47,741 bases of DNA from Candidatus Gastranaerophilales bacterium (GCA_944324915.1 CALUYD010000012.1:1-47741); one strand, 5' to 3'. Shown: positions 33,015 to 41,689, counted from the stretch's first letter. Numbers and translations: made by a program. Notes: generated from the letters alone by a model not told the origin.

Positions 33015-34059
33015 AGTTGTCTTTCTTTTTAATTAATTTTGAAACAGTGTTTAATACGATTAAAACTGCAATTAAACTTAGCGCAATTATTATGAATTTA
33101 CTTTTTGTTGTAACTGCAATGATTGATAATAGCGCACAAACCATTGAAAAACTAGCTAAAAGCAAAACAAGTTTGTCTTGAGAATATCCGGCATGTAATA
33201 ATTTATGGTGAATATGTTCACTATCTGCTACAAATGGGCTTGAACCTTTTAAAATTCTTCTTGTTGAAGAAAAAACAACATCCATTAAAGGTACTGCTAA
33301 AATTAAAATCGGTAAATACATTGAAATTCCGCTTGATGGTTTAACAATTCCTGTTATAGATAGTGTTGCTAATAAAAATCCTGCGTATAATGCGCCGGAA
33401 TCTCCCATAAATATTTTAGCAGGGTTATAGTTAAACGTTAAAAATGCGCACATTGCACCCATTAAAATAAATGCTATTAAAGCTGTAATTGGTACTGCGG
33501 GAGCCAAAACAAGAGAGATTATTCCGATTGATAGAGCTGAAATGCTAACTATTGAGCCTGCTAAACCGTCTATGCCGTCTATAAAATTAATTGCATTTGT
33601 AATACCTACAATCCATAATAAAGTAACAGGATAGCTCATAAAACCGAGTGAAATATTTGCGCCAAAAGGATTGTAGAGCGTTTCAATTCTAACACCTAAT
33701 AAAATAACTATTGTTGCGATTGCAATTTGTATAAACAATTTAAATTTTGCATTTAAACCGTATACATCATCAATCAAACCCATTAAAAACATTAATGAAC
33801 CGCCTGTTATAATAGCGCTTAAGCCTTGACCTTTCGGATAATAACTTAATAAAACCAAGAAAACGAATGTTAACATAACAGAAAACCATATTGCAACTCC
33901 GCCAAGACGAGAAATTGCTCCGTGGTGAATTTTTCTTTCGTTTGGAACGTCAATAAGATTTTTCTTTTTTGAATAATATATTACCAAAGGAACGATAAAT
34001 ATACCTAATAAATAGGCTATGATTGTTCCTAAAATATGTGCTTGAGACAGTTTAATCAT
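33013..34059 (-). CDS. wecA: Undecaprenyl-phosphate GlcNAc-1-phosphate transferase (WecA/TagO type)
   Basis: 348 residues with about eleven hydrophobic segments. Transfers a sugar-1-phosphate from UDP to undecaprenyl phosphate, starting a surface polysaccharide. Motifs: IDDVYGL with D97-D98, NAINFIDGIDGLAG (155-168, the Mg2+/catalytic Asp motif), IFMGDSGALY near 215, and the C-terminal SEHIHHKLL (HxHH) that marks the WecA/TagO branch rather than MraY. It starts two bases after the glyA stop on the same strand, so they are cotranscribed. The exact sugar is not readable. Confidence 0.9.
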   Translation of the reverse strand: MIKLSQAHILGTIIAYLLGIFIVPLVIYYSKKKNLIDVPNERKIHHGAISRLGGVAIWFSVMLTFVFLVLLSYYPKGQGLSAIITGGSLMFLMGLIDDVYGLNAKFKLFIQIAIATIVILLGVRIETLYNPFGANISLGFMSYPVTLLWIVGITNAINFIDGIDGLAGSIVSISALSIGIISLVLAPAVPITALIAFILMGAMCAFLTFNYNPAKIFMGDSGALYAGFLLATLSITGIVKPSSGISMYLPILILAVPLMDVVFSSTRRILKGSSPFVADSEHIHHKLLHAGYSQDKLVLLLASFSMVCALLSIIAVTTKSKFIIIALSLIAVLIVLNTVSKLIKKKDN

Positions 34060-34061
34060 TT

Positions 34062-35297
34062 TTACATACCTTCGTATAATGGAAATTCTTTACATAATTC
34101 TAAACTTTGCGCTCTTAGATTTTCTTTTGTATCACGCTCTAAGATTGCATCTGCTATTATTTTTGCTATTTTTTTCATTTCATTTGTTTTCATACCGCGA
34201 GTTGTAGTTGCTGCTGTACCTATTCTAACGCCTGATGTAACAAATGGGCTTTGAGGATCATTTGGAACAGTGTTTTTGTTTGCGGTGATTCCTACTTCTT
34301 CTAGCAGGTTTGCAACATCTTTACCTGTTTTATTTAATCTTCTTAAATCTATTGTCATGACGTGATTTTCTGATTTAGAACCAACAATATCGATACCTTG
34401 AGCAATCAATTCTTGCGCTAAGCATTTTGAATTTTCAACAACTTGTTTGGCGTATTCTTTAAATTCAGGTTTTGATGCTTCTAAAAGAGCAACTGCTTTA
34501 CCTGCGATAATATGTTCTAAAGGTCCTCCTTGAAGCCCTGGAAATACTGCTTTATCAATACCTTGAGCATGTTCTTGCTTGCACATAATAATTCCGCCTC
34601 TTGGACCTCTTAGGGTTTTGTGTGTTGTTGTTGTAACAAAATCAGCATAAGGAACAGGACTTGGATGAACGCCTGCTGCAACAAGAGCTGCAATATGAGC
34701 AATATCTACCATTAAATATGCGCCATTTTCTTTTGCTATTTTTGAAAATCTTTCAAAATCAATAATTCTTGAATAATTACTTGCACCTGCAATAATTAAT
34801 TTTGGTTTGTGTTCTTTTGCTTTTTTTTCAACGTCATTATAGTCAATAACGCCGTTTTCATCCACACCATAAGAAATTATATTATAATTAATACCTGAAA
34901 AATTAACAGGTGAACCATGGGTTAAGTGTCCGCCGTTAGATAAATCCATGCCTAAAATGGTGTCACCTATATTTAGTGCATATAAAAATACCGCCATGTT
35001 TGCTTGAGCGCCAGAATGAGGTTGAACATTGGCATGGTCGCAACCAAACAATTCGCAACATCTTTTAACTGCTAATTCTTCAATTTTATCAACATTTTCG
35101 CAACCGTTATAAAATCTTTTATAAGGTTTTCCTTCTGCATATTTATTTGTTAAAACACTTCCGCATGCTGCCATAACTGCTTGAGAAGTAAAGTTTTCAG
35201 AAGCGATTAATTCAATTGTATTTCTTTGTCTTTCAAGCTCAAGACCTATATATTTCGCTACTTCAGGATCTGTATTTTTTATTATATCTAGTTCCAT
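34062..35297 (-). CDS. glyA: Serine hydroxymethyltransferase
   Basis: 411 residues, full length. PLP enzyme interconverting serine and glycine with tetrahydrofolate, the main source of one-carbon units. Motifs: [11 protein letters not shown] (31-41), [19 protein letters not shown] (94-100), and the PLP Lys K227 in [22 protein letters not shown] precedes the ATG; a promoter is at 35328-35356. It leads a two-gene unit with the wecA-like gene. Confidence 0.97.
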   Translation of the reverse strand: MELDIIKNTDPEVAKYIGLELERQRNTIELIASENFTSQAVMAACGSVLTNKYAEGKPYKRFYNGCENVDKIEELAVKRCCELFGCDHANVQPHSGAQANMAVFLYALNIGDTILGMDLSNGGHLTHGSPVNFSGINYNIISYGVDENGVIDYNDVEKKAKEHKPKLIIAGASNYSRIIDFERFSKIAKENGAYLMVDIAHIAALVAAGVHPSPVPYADFVTTTTHKTLRGPRGGIIMCKQEHAQGIDKAVFPGLQGGPLEHIIAGKAVALLEASKPEFKEYAKQVVENSKCLAQELIAQGIDIVGSKSENHVMTIDLRRLNKTGKDVANLLEEVGITANKNTVPNDPQSPFVTSGVRIGTAATTTRGMKTNEMKKIAKIIADAILERDTKENLRAQSLELCKEFPLYEGM

Positions 35298-35327
35298 ATT
35301 TATCTCCCCTTAATTACTATTGTTTTA

Positions 35328-35356
35328 ATTCTACCTTAAAAATAAATTTAGGTAAA
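35328..35356 (-). promoter_or_regulatory. glyA promoter
   Basis: Minus strand TTTACC (35356-35351), 17-base spacer, TAGAAT (35333-35328). Start near 35321 gives a leader of about 25 bases with AAGGGGAG. Confidence 0.6.
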
Positions 35357-35381
35357 AATTTTATATATATTAATAATAAAC

Positions 35382-35444
35382 AAAAAAAAAGGGGCTTTCG
35401 CCCCAAACTGTCTGGAATTAAGAATAGCTGGAAGTATGAAAAAG
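35382..35444 (-). ncRNA. Candidate small RNA upstream of glyA
   Basis: A strong terminator (GGGGC-GAAA-GCCCC then nine T, minus strand, 35404-35382) lies upstream of glyA where no minus-strand gene exists to need it. A TATAAT box at 35456-35451 (minus) would start RNA near 35444, giving a transcript of about 60 bases ending at the terminator. The -35 region is poor and I cannot name a family, so this is a hypothesis. Confidence 0.3.
35391..35404 (-). terminator. Orphan minus-strand terminator
   Basis: GGGGC and GCCCC around TTTC, with nine A on the plus strand to the left, so T-rich on the minus strand. No annotated gene ends here. Confidence 0.8.
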
Positions 35445-35625
35445 ATTAATATTATATAAATATACATATATTCGAAAAACAATTATGCACATGGGTAATA
35501 TTTAAAAAATATTATTTGAAAGTAGTTTAAAATAATAAGTGTACTTTTGACAGTAATTAATTAAAAAAATGAAAAAATACTTAAAAGCTAGATATAGCTT
35601 GAAAAAAAATATTTAAAAATAGGGG

Positions 35626-35654
35626 TTGACAAATAAAATTTTTAGGTGCATAAT
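35626..35654 (+). promoter_or_regulatory. Near-consensus promoter of the 83-residue protein gene
   Basis: TTGACA, exact 17-base spacer, CATAAT (11 of 12 hexamer bases match consensus). Start near 35661, leader of about 60 bases. It is the best-matching promoter I found in the window. An inverted repeat (35585-35600) sits 25 bases before the -35. Confidence 0.8.
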
Positions 35655-35723
35655 AAAAATATAAAGAACAAGTGTTAAACAAACACTAAAAACTAAAAGA
35701 AACAAAGAGGTGAGATAACCAAA

Positions 35724-35975
35724 ATGTTAACAGTAAGTTCAATAAAAAATGTACAAAGTACAATTAATAGAAATATAAGTTTTAAAGCAGGCGTTCAATC
35801 TAACTACGGCGCTGACGTTATAAATAATACAAGCTCAAAAAATGAAGCAAGTTTCTTAACAGATTTCTTAGGAACAATTAAACAATCTCCTTTATTCTTT
35901 GAAACTTTTATGAAACGTCAAGCAAGCATTGAAAAAGGATTGGAAGCAGAAAACAAAATTAACACAATCGTGTAA
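35724..35975 (+). CDS. 83-residue protein of unknown function with FKAG motif
   Basis: Own near-consensus promoter, GAGGTGA ribosome site and a strong terminator: a monocistronic unit built for high expression. The product (83 residues) has no signal peptide, membrane segment or Cys. N-terminal part is Ser/Asn/Val-rich and contains R16-N-I-S-F-K-A-G23; the C-terminal half is helical (FLTDFLGTIKQSPLFFETFMKRQ, then EKGLEAENKI). The same N-[IV]-[NS]-F-K-A-G word ends the autotransporter at 41690-44380, and a related word occurs in the HExxH protein. I do not recognise a family. It stands immediately before minC but is separated by a terminator, so a link to division is not implied. Confidence 0.8.
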   Translation: MLTVSSIKNVQSTINRNISFKAGVQSNYGADVINNTSSKNEASFLTDFLGTIKQSPLFFETFMKRQASIEKGLEAENKINTIV

Positions 35976-36028
35976 AAAGCATTATCAACACCTAACAACA
36001 CAATCTCGAAGCATAAACAACAAACAAC

Positions 36029-36057
36029 AGCCTTATCGGTTTTCGATAAGGCTTTTT
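36029..36057 (+). terminator. Terminator of the 83-residue protein gene
   Basis: AGCCTTATCG, loop GTTTT, CGATAAGGCT, then TTTT. Perfect 10-bp stem. Confidence 0.92.
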
Positions 36058-36201
36058 AATATACTTAGCGGTTAATTGTAGTTTGTACACTTATATTTAG
36101 CTAAAATAAATTATTTTTACATTCCTTTATAAATAATTGTAGATGAATAATTTTTAATGTAATCTTAACTAAAGTATTAGAATTTAAGGTAGTTTTTATT
36201 T

Positions 36202-37305
36202 ATGTATGACAATGAATACTTTGTGGTAGACATGGCGTCTTGCACATCAACCGGTGAAATTATTAACAGTCTTTCATTAGCGCTTGAAACACTTAATCAT
36301 TCAGGCAAGAAGATAGTTTTAAAATTAAACGAAAGTTATTTAAATCAATCACAAATGCTTAGCATACAATCTTTAATAACAAGCTACGGCTGTATTTTAG
36401 ATACTGTTGAGACAATTAATCCGGATACAGCAAGAATTGCTGAAAATATGAATATAATTGTTCAAAAGCCAATTGAAAAAAGAGTGGAAGAAAATTATGA
36501 CACTCCTAAAACCGGTGAATTTGAACCGTTTACATTGCAATCAAAAAAAACTGATGATATTGCACTAAAAGATGTTACAGGACTTCATTTTGAGGCTGAT
36601 TTAGATGCTATTCAAAGACAACAAAATGATATTAATATAAATTTGGATTTAAAAGAGGCCGGAGTTAATCCAAGAAGCGATTTTGAAACAATAGAAAATC
36701 AAATTTCAAATCAATATACTAAAGCGGAAGAAATTATTCCAAATGTTGAAGAATATTCTAAAATTGCTTCTCCGATTGAAATGATGGATTTTCCTGAAGT
36801 TCAACAAGAAGAAAACAAAGAATTTGAAAACGCTGAAAAAAATTCAATCGGTGTATATAAAAAGGCTTATGATGAAAATCAATTACAGGATGATGAGTGG
36901 GAAGAAGTAGATTTCTATGAAACTCCTACAAATGACCCTGTGGTATCTGATACAAAAAATACAACATATATTAACCAAACATTGCGCTCAGGGCAAATTC
37001 TAGAAGCTGATGGAAATGTCGTTATAATTGGCGATTGTCACCCCGGAAGCGAAATTCGTGCTGTCGGCGATATTACAGTTTGGGGTGTTTTATCAGGTAT
37101 TGCCCATGCAGGATGCAAAGGAAATATTAATGCAAGAGTGCGTGCGCTTAAAATGAATGCGGTACAGTTAAGAATAGGTAATTGCTATTCAAGACGTCCG
37201 GACGGCACTAATATTCCTTATATCATCAGATCATCTATATTTACACCCGAAGAAGCACGTGTTATAGATGGCGAAATTATGTTGTTTAAGATTAATCAAA
37301 ATTAA
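36202..37305 (+). CDS. minC: Septum-site-determining protein MinC
   Basis: 367 residues, longer than the usual 220-270. Residues 1-95 resemble the MinC N-domain that blocks FtsZ (VLKLNESYLNQSQMLSIQSLI). Residues 100-260 are an acidic, low-complexity linker. The C-terminal 110 residues are a clear MinC_C beta-solenoid: QTLRSGQILEADGNVVIIGD, GSEIRAVGDITVWGVLSGIAHAG, NARVRALKMNAVQLRIG. This part binds MinD. Followed by minD after 14 bases and then minE, so the complete oscillator is present. AAGG lies about 10 bases before the ATG. Confidence 0.92.
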   Translation: MYDNEYFVVDMASCTSTGEIINSLSLALETLNHSGKKIVLKLNESYLNQSQMLSIQSLITSYGCILDTVETINPDTARIAENMNIIVQKPIEKRVEENYDTPKTGEFEPFTLQSKKTDDIALKDVTGLHFEADLDAIQRQQNDININLDLKEAGVNPRSDFETIENQISNQYTKAEEIIPNVEEYSKIASPIEMMDFPEVQQEENKEFENAEKNSIGVYKKAYDENQLQDDEWEEVDFYETPTNDPVVSDTKNTTYINQTLRSGQILEADGNVVIIGDCHPGSEIRAVGDITVWGVLSGIAHAGCKGNINARVRALKMNAVQLRIGNCYSRRPDGTNIPYIIRSSIFTPEEARVIDGEIMLFKINQN

Positions 37306-37319
37306 AGGAGCAAAATAAA

Positions 37320-38123
37320 ATGGCAGGTTCTGTTATTGTTATTACATCTGGAAAGGGCGGAGTTGGCAAAACCACAACATCTGCCAATATTGGTACAGCT
37401 TTAGCTCATTTGGGATATAAAGTTGTTTTAATTGATACAGATATCGGATTAAGAAATTTAGATTTATTATTAGGTTTAGAAAATAGAATTGTATACACAA
37501 TTGTTGATGTTGTTGAAGAACGTTGCAAGTTAAAACAAGCTCTTGTAAAAGATAAGAAAAATCCTAATTTATGCTTGTTAGCCGCTGCTCAAACACGTGA
37601 TAAATCAGCAGTTGATGCAGATCAATTAAAAGATATATGTGAAAAATTAAAAGAAGATTTTGATTATGTTTTAGTTGATTGCCCTGCTGGTATTGAACAA
37701 GGTTTCCAAAACGCAGTAGCAGGTGCTAATGAAGCAATTGTTGTAACAACACCTGAAATGAGCGCTATTCGTGACGCTGATAGAATTATTGGTTTATTAG
37801 AATCAAAAGAAGGCGTTGAAAGATATAGATTATTAGTAAATCGTGTACGTCCAAAATTAATCAAATCTAATGATATGATGGGCGTAGATGATGTAGTTGA
37901 AATATTGTCTTGTGATTTAATCGGCGTAATTCCTGAAGATACAAATATTATTACTTCTACAAATAAAGGTGAACCTGTTGTAAATGATGAAAAATCTTTG
38001 GCAGGTATGGCTTATATTAATGTTGCAAAAAGAATAACAGGCGAAGATGTTCCTTTATTGGATATTGATGAACCTATAACTTTAATAGATAAGATTAAGA
38101 AATTTTTTGCGAAGAAAGCGTAG
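37320..38123 (+). CDS. minD: Septum-site-determining ATPase MinD
   Basis: 267 residues. Deviant Walker A motif SGKGGVGKTTT with K12 and K17, Walker B-type VLVDCPAGIEQGFQNA, and a C-terminal amphipathic tail (IDKIKKFFAKKA) that acts as the membrane-targeting sequence. ATP-bound MinD dimers hold MinC at the membrane and are released by MinE. Key stretches (DIGLRNLDLLLGLENR, TPEMSAIRDADRIIGLLE) match cyanobacterial and E. coli MinD. AAAGGAG precedes the ATG. Confidence 0.98.
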   Translation: MAGSVIVITSGKGGVGKTTTSANIGTALAHLGYKVVLIDTDIGLRNLDLLLGLENRIVYTIVDVVEERCKLKQALVKDKKNPNLCLLAAAQTRDKSAVDADQLKDICEKLKEDFDYVLVDCPAGIEQGFQNAVAGANEAIVVTTPEMSAIRDADRIIGLLESKEGVERYRLLVNRVRPKLIKSNDMMGVDDVVEILSCDLIGVIPEDTNIITSTNKGEPVVNDEKSLAGMAYINVAKRITGEDVPLLDIDEPITLIDKIKKFFAKKA

Positions 38124-38132
38124 GGCTAAAGA

Positions 38133-38657
38133 ATGAAAGATATTTTTTCAGATTTATATGATAGAGTTTTGAGTTTCTTTACATCTCAAAGCGCAGACGA
38201 TACAAAAATAGTTGCAAAAAGTCGTTTAAGAACGGTTTTAATGCAAGATAGAGTTGGCTTTTCAGAACGTGCTATGCAAATGCTTAAAGATGATTTATTG
38301 AATTCTATTTCTAAATATCTTGAAATAGAAGAAGAATCTTTTGATTTGAGTATTGATGCAACAGAGAGCGCTACTGTTTTAAATTTAAGCATTCCTGTAA
38401 TTAGAACAAAAACAGATGAAGAAATAGATGAAGCTCTTAGCGCTCAAGAAAAACAAAAAATTGAAAAAACTCAAGAAATTGTTGGCGAATTGCAAGAACT
38501 TGTTAAAGAAAAAGCTCAAGAGTTAGCTGAACAATTAAATGATGAACAATCTAAAGATGCTGACAGTGAAGAAACAGAAGAATCTTTAGAAGAAGAAAAA
38601 GACGATAAAGAAGAAGATAACAAAGAAGAAGAAAAAAAAGAAAAAAAGAGCAAATAA
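38133..38657 (+). CDS. minE: MinE with long acidic/coiled C-terminal extension
   Basis: 174 residues, roughly twice the usual MinE. Residues 1-90 are MinE proper: membrane-targeting start (MKDIFSDLYDRVLSFF), the MinD-contacting segment AKSRLRTVLMQDRVGF, and the beta-dimer region (SKYLEIEEESFDLSI ... VLNLSIPV). Residues 95-174 are a Glu/Lys/Gln-rich helix (QEIVGELQELVKEKAQELAEQ) that ends in an almost pure E/D/K tail. It lies 9 bases after minD. The extension is not a frameshift artefact, since the frame is open and in-family at the start. Its role is unknown. Confidence 0.93.
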   Translation: MKDIFSDLYDRVLSFFTSQSADDTKIVAKSRLRTVLMQDRVGFSERAMQMLKDDLLNSISKYLEIEEESFDLSIDATESATVLNLSIPVIRTKTDEEIDEALSAQEKQKIEKTQEIVGELQELVKEKAQELAEQLNDEQSKDADSEETEESLEEEKDDKEEDNKEEEKKEKKSK

Positions 38658-38742
38658 TCAAATCTTAAACATGGCTTGAAATTTAGTTATGTTTTAAATA
38701 AGATTAAAATTAGCTCATCACAATAACATAAGGAGAAAACCA

Positions 38743-39237
38743 ATGCAGGTTATATTAAAAAAAGATGTACAAAATATAGGTGAAGTAGGCGACTTAGTTA
38801 ACGTTAAAGACGGTTATGCCAGAAACTACTTAATTCCTAACTCATTAGCTGAAGTTGCAACACAAGGCGCTTTAGCACAAAGAGAAAGAAACATTGCAAG
38901 AATTAAAGCAAAAGCTGAAAAATTGCACCAAGAAGCTCTTAAATCAAAAGAAGAAATTGAAAAAGTTGAAGTTATCGCGCTAAGTGCTCGTGCCGGTGAA
39001 TCAGGTAAATTATTCGGTACAATTACAACTAAAAAACTTGCTGAAGAGTTATTAGCAAAATGCGGTATTGAAGTTGATAAAAAATCTATTATTTTAGATA
39101 GACCAATCAATCATATCGGTAATTTTGTTATGACAGTTAAACTTTCTTCAAAAGTAAAAGCACAATTAAATGTTGAAGTTACTGCTTCTGAAACTATTAA
39201 AGAAGTTTTTGAAGAAGAAACAACAACTGAAGAATAA
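38743..39237 (+). CDS. rplI: 50S ribosomal protein bL9
   Basis: 164 residues. N-terminal domain MQVILKKDVQNIGEVGDLVNVKDGYARNYLIP binds 23S rRNA; the long connecting helix (AQRERNIARIKAKAEKLHQEAL) leads to the C-terminal domain (GKLFGTITTKKLAEELLAKCGIEVDKK). A short acidic tail (EEETTTEE) is extra. AAGGAG precedes the ATG. It lies 85 bases after minE, probably with its own promoter, and ends in a strong terminator. Confidence 0.97.
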   Translation: MQVILKKDVQNIGEVGDLVNVKDGYARNYLIPNSLAEVATQGALAQRERNIARIKAKAEKLHQEALKSKEEIEKVEVIALSARAGESGKLFGTITTKKLAEELLAKCGIEVDKKSIILDRPINHIGNFVMTVKLSSKVKAQLNVEVTASETIKEVFEEETTTEE

Positions 39238-39260
39238 GGAAAAGTTAGAATAATCTTAGA

Positions 39261-39285
39261 CCCTGTCTAATTGACAGGGTTTTTT
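39261..39285 (+). terminator. rplI terminator containing the convergent gene's stop codon
   Basis: CCCTGTC, loop TAATT, GACAGGG, then six T. The TAG of the minus-strand acetyltransferase (39267-39269) lies in the stem/loop junction. Confidence 0.9.
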
Positions 39286-39899
39286 ATTATTTTTATGATT
39301 TTGCAAGGATTTCCAACAGCAAGAGAGTTTGGAGGAATATTTTTTCTCACAACGCTTCCTGCGCCTATGACTGAATTTTTTCCAATGGTTACACCGCCCA
39401 ATACTGTTACATTTGCCCCAAGCCAAACATTGTCTTCTATTGTAATGGGTTTTGCCCATTGAAGATTTTTTATTCTGATATCTGCCCTTAGTGGGTGTGA
39501 AGTTGTGAAAAATCCGTTATTTGGACCCACCATAACATTTTTTCCAAAAGTAACTTTAGCACAATCTAAAATTAAAAGATTATGATTGGAAGCAAAATTT
39601 TCACCTATTTCAATATTGTAGCCATAATCGCACATAAATGGTTGTTCGAGCAAAAATATTAATCCTGTTTTTCCAAGAATTTTACTTATAAGTTGACTTC
39701 TTTCTTTGAGGTTATCAGGAGATAATTGGTTGTATTTATGACATAAAGCCTTACAATTTTGCCTTTCTTTAAAAAGTTTATAATCAAGTGAGGGGTCATA
39801 CATTTCACCCTTTAGCATTTTTTCTTTTTCATTTAATAATATTTTTTTATGCCTTATAACGTGAGCAACTAATTGTTTACAAAATAATGTATCTAACAT
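39267..39899 (-). CDS. Maltose O-acetyltransferase-like enzyme (LbH fold), second copy
   Basis: 210 residues from the ATG at 39899. The family signature NEKEKMLKGEMYDPS starts only at residue 23, so the first 20 or so residues are extra or the start is downstream (ATG at 39818); neither has a good ribosome site. Hexapeptide repeats include GENFASNHNLLILDCAKV, GKNVMVGPN, EDNVWLGANVTVLGGV and GKNSVIGAGSVVRKNI; the catalytic His is in TTSHPLR. It would acetylate a sugar hydroxyl. It is a closer match to classical Maa than the copy at 3364-3915, because it keeps the longer N-terminal cap. Convergent with rplI. Confidence 0.88.
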   Translation of the reverse strand: MLDTLFCKQLVAHVIRHKKILLNEKEKMLKGEMYDPSLDYKLFKERQNCKALCHKYNQLSPDNLKERSQLISKILGKTGLIFLLEQPFMCDYGYNIEIGENFASNHNLLILDCAKVTFGKNVMVGPNNGFFTTSHPLRADIRIKNLQWAKPITIEDNVWLGANVTVLGGVTIGKNSVIGAGSVVRKNIPPNSLAVGNPCKIIKIIKNPVN

Positions 39900-39963
39900 A
39901 ACTAAAATATGTTAAACAAAAATAAATTTTAATTTAACTGCTCAACTAGAGAGGCAAACTGTA

Positions 39964-40320
39964 TTATTTGCCAAAATAACCATAATCTTTCCTTGCTATT
40001 TCTTTGAGTTTTATAAGGGCGCTTTGCTTGTTTCCATTGCAAGTAAGATTGCCTATTTTGTTATTATATTTGTAAAATTGTATATTGCAGATTGTACCGT
40101 CAATAAAATATCTTTTTACTATTAATTCTTTGCAATTTCCTGTTCTTAGCGCATTAACCAATTTATCATGATTTGGTTGGTCAAAAATTAAAGTGTTATA
40201 TGAAGAAACAACGGTTGAACCGTTATCATTTTTGTATGTGCACTCATACATTTTTGCACTTACATTTTGGGCAAATAAAAAAATCAGACTTAATAGCATT
40301 ATAGATGAGATTTTTTTCAT
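39964..40320 (-). CDS. Small secreted Cys-containing protein, unknown
   Basis: 118 residues from an ATG preceded by AGGTG; the frame is open upstream but the product then would hide the signal peptide. Residues 1-22 (MKKISSIMLLSLIFLFAQNV, then SA) are a typical signal peptide with cleavage before KMYECTY. The mature part is about 95 residues, basic, with four Cys in pairs (C in YECTYK, GNCKEL, GTICNIQ, LTCNGN), suggesting two disulphides. No family recognised. It lies 64 bases upstream of the acetyltransferase on the same strand and is divergent from the membrane protein at 40446. Confidence 0.7.
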   Translation of the reverse strand: MKKISSIMLLSLIFLFAQNVSAKMYECTYKNDNGSTVVSSYNTLIFDQPNHDKLVNALRTGNCKELIVKRYFIDGTICNIQFYKYNNKIGNLTCNGNKQSALIKLKEIARKDYGYFGK

Positions 40321-40445
40321 AATACACCTAAGTAACCACATTTTCTTAATGCCACAAATATTAAGAAAAATAACTTTTAAGTTTTTATTAAGTAATGTGT
40401 TATATTTTTGCAAATTTTTTTATTTAGAGGTGTTATGTAATTATA

Positions 40446-41138
40446 ATGAAGAATACATCGGGCATTATAGATAAGATTTTAGTTCGCATAGGAAGCTCTA
40501 ATGATTCTGAAATTGTTACAGCAAGCCTTGCTGCGTTTAAATTAATATTTATTCCTGTTGCAACAATGTCTGATAAAGAAGTTACCCCAAAGCAAAAGTC
40601 TTACGCAATAAAAAGAGATTTAGTTACTGAGCTTGTTGCTCTTATGGGCTATATTGGAATTACAGGGCTTATTAAAAATAATTTGACAGCTCCAATTTGC
40701 TCTAAATATTATAAACAAAAAGCTAATGAACTAGCTAAATCAGGAAAACTCGATATAAATAGTGATGATTTTAAAACGTTAGTAAATACCGATTCTAAAC
40801 TCATTAAAAAAAGTATAAAAGAATTATCACTAGAAGATAGCGAAAAAGAATATATTAAAAATTTACAAAATATTGCTGAAAAATTTTCTTTGCATTTACC
40901 GCAAAAATTATATTTAAATACCAAGAAAACTATTTCTCATATTTGCGTTTGTACGCTTGCTTTAACTCTTATTCCTATGATTACTAATAAAATTTTAGAA
41001 TTTTATTCAAAAAGAAAAAATAAACCTGAAGTGCAAAGTAATATACAAACTCTAAATTATGCACCAATTAAAAGAGAGAAAATGTCTGAATATATGGCAA
41101 AAACAAGGTTAGGAGGGTTAAATGTCCTTAATTATTAA
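40446..41138 (+). CDS. Unknown membrane-associated protein, paralogue A
   Basis: 230 residues, no signal peptide. Two hydrophobic segments: near residues 28-38/60-75 (LVALMGYIGITGLI) and 160-180 (VCTLALTLIPMI). Between them is a charged helical stretch. The pattern S-x-x-A...K-x-x-F-x-P...T-x3-D-K...K-x-YA-x-K-x-[DE] is shared with the next gene, and both have a final hydrophobic segment with P-x-I-[TV]-N-[KR]-I. So these are diverged copies of one gene. The family is unknown to me. The next gene's ribosome site AGGAGG lies inside this gene's 3' end, so translation is coupled. Ribosome site of this gene is weak (GAGGTG 14 bases upstream). Confidence 0.75.
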   Translation: MKNTSGIIDKILVRIGSSNDSEIVTASLAAFKLIFIPVATMSDKEVTPKQKSYAIKRDLVTELVALMGYIGITGLIKNNLTAPICSKYYKQKANELAKSGKLDINSDDFKTLVNTDSKLIKKSIKELSLEDSEKEYIKNLQNIAEKFSLHLPQKLYLNTKKTISHICVCTLALTLIPMITNKILEFYSKRKNKPEVQSNIQTLNYAPIKREKMSEYMAKTRLGGLNVLNY

Positions 41139-41625
41139 CGCTCTAACCAGCAATGCTGCTGCAGATTTTGTTCAAAATTCAACTGCACAAGTTTTATCTG
41201 AAGGATGTTTAAAAGCGGTAGGCAGACCCACATTTACTTTACTAGATAAATCAGCAAGCGAAGAAGAGCGAAAATATAGTGCTACAAAGGAATTTTTGTA
41301 TCAATCGTTATCTATGAGTGCTTATTTTTTGATAATTTCGCCTTTTAAACAAATTAGTTATAAATTTTTGAAATATTTTAAACCTATTAAAGATTTAGAT
41401 GTAGTAAAGGCACAAACTAAAGAAGAATTTGATGTATTGTTTAAAAATATGTCCGAAGGTATTGATAAAACTAGAGTAAGGGGCGCTAATGAAGTAATAT
41501 CTATTTTGGCTTCGGGCGTAATTTTAGCTATGATTACCCCTCAAATAGTAAATAGAATTATTCATCCTATTATGAAAAAACTTGGAATAGAAAAAAAAGA
41601 AAATAATTTCGATAAAACAGTTTAA
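41122..41625 (+). CDS. Unknown membrane-associated protein, paralogue B
   Basis: 167 residues; overlaps the preceding gene by 17 bases and has a perfect AGGAGG in that overlap. Words in common with paralogue A: PTFTLLDKSASEEERKYSATKEFLYQSL against the corresponding DKEVTPKQKSYAIKRDLVTELV, and ILASGVILAMITPQIVNRII against CTLALTLIPMITNKIL. One hydrophobic segment lies near 57-72, one near 132-152. Not recognised. The adjoining autotransporter gene starts 64 bases on, so the three may form one functional group. Confidence 0.75.
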   Translation: MSLIINALTSNAAADFVQNSTAQVLSEGCLKAVGRPTFTLLDKSASEEERKYSATKEFLYQSLSMSAYFLIISPFKQISYKFLKYFKPIKDLDVVKAQTKEEFDVLFKNMSEGIDKTRVRGANEVISILASGVILAMITPQIVNRIIHPIMKKLGIEKKENNFDKTV

Positions 41626-41689
41626 TATATACTTTTGTATTGCCATAATGTCTAATTTATTTGTAAGTATTAATCATTATTATTAATTA

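Larger units (their letters stand above)
35298..35723. other. Regulatory intergenic region between glyA and the 83-residue protein gene
   Basis: 426 bases without an ORF. It holds, from left to right: the glyA promoter (35328-35356, minus), an unexplained minus-strand terminator (35391-35404) with a possible small RNA ending there, a perfect inverted repeat AAGCTA-GATA-TAGCTT (35585-35600), and a near-consensus promoter for the 83-residue protein (35626-35654, plus). The rest is AT-rich and featureless. Confidence 0.7.
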
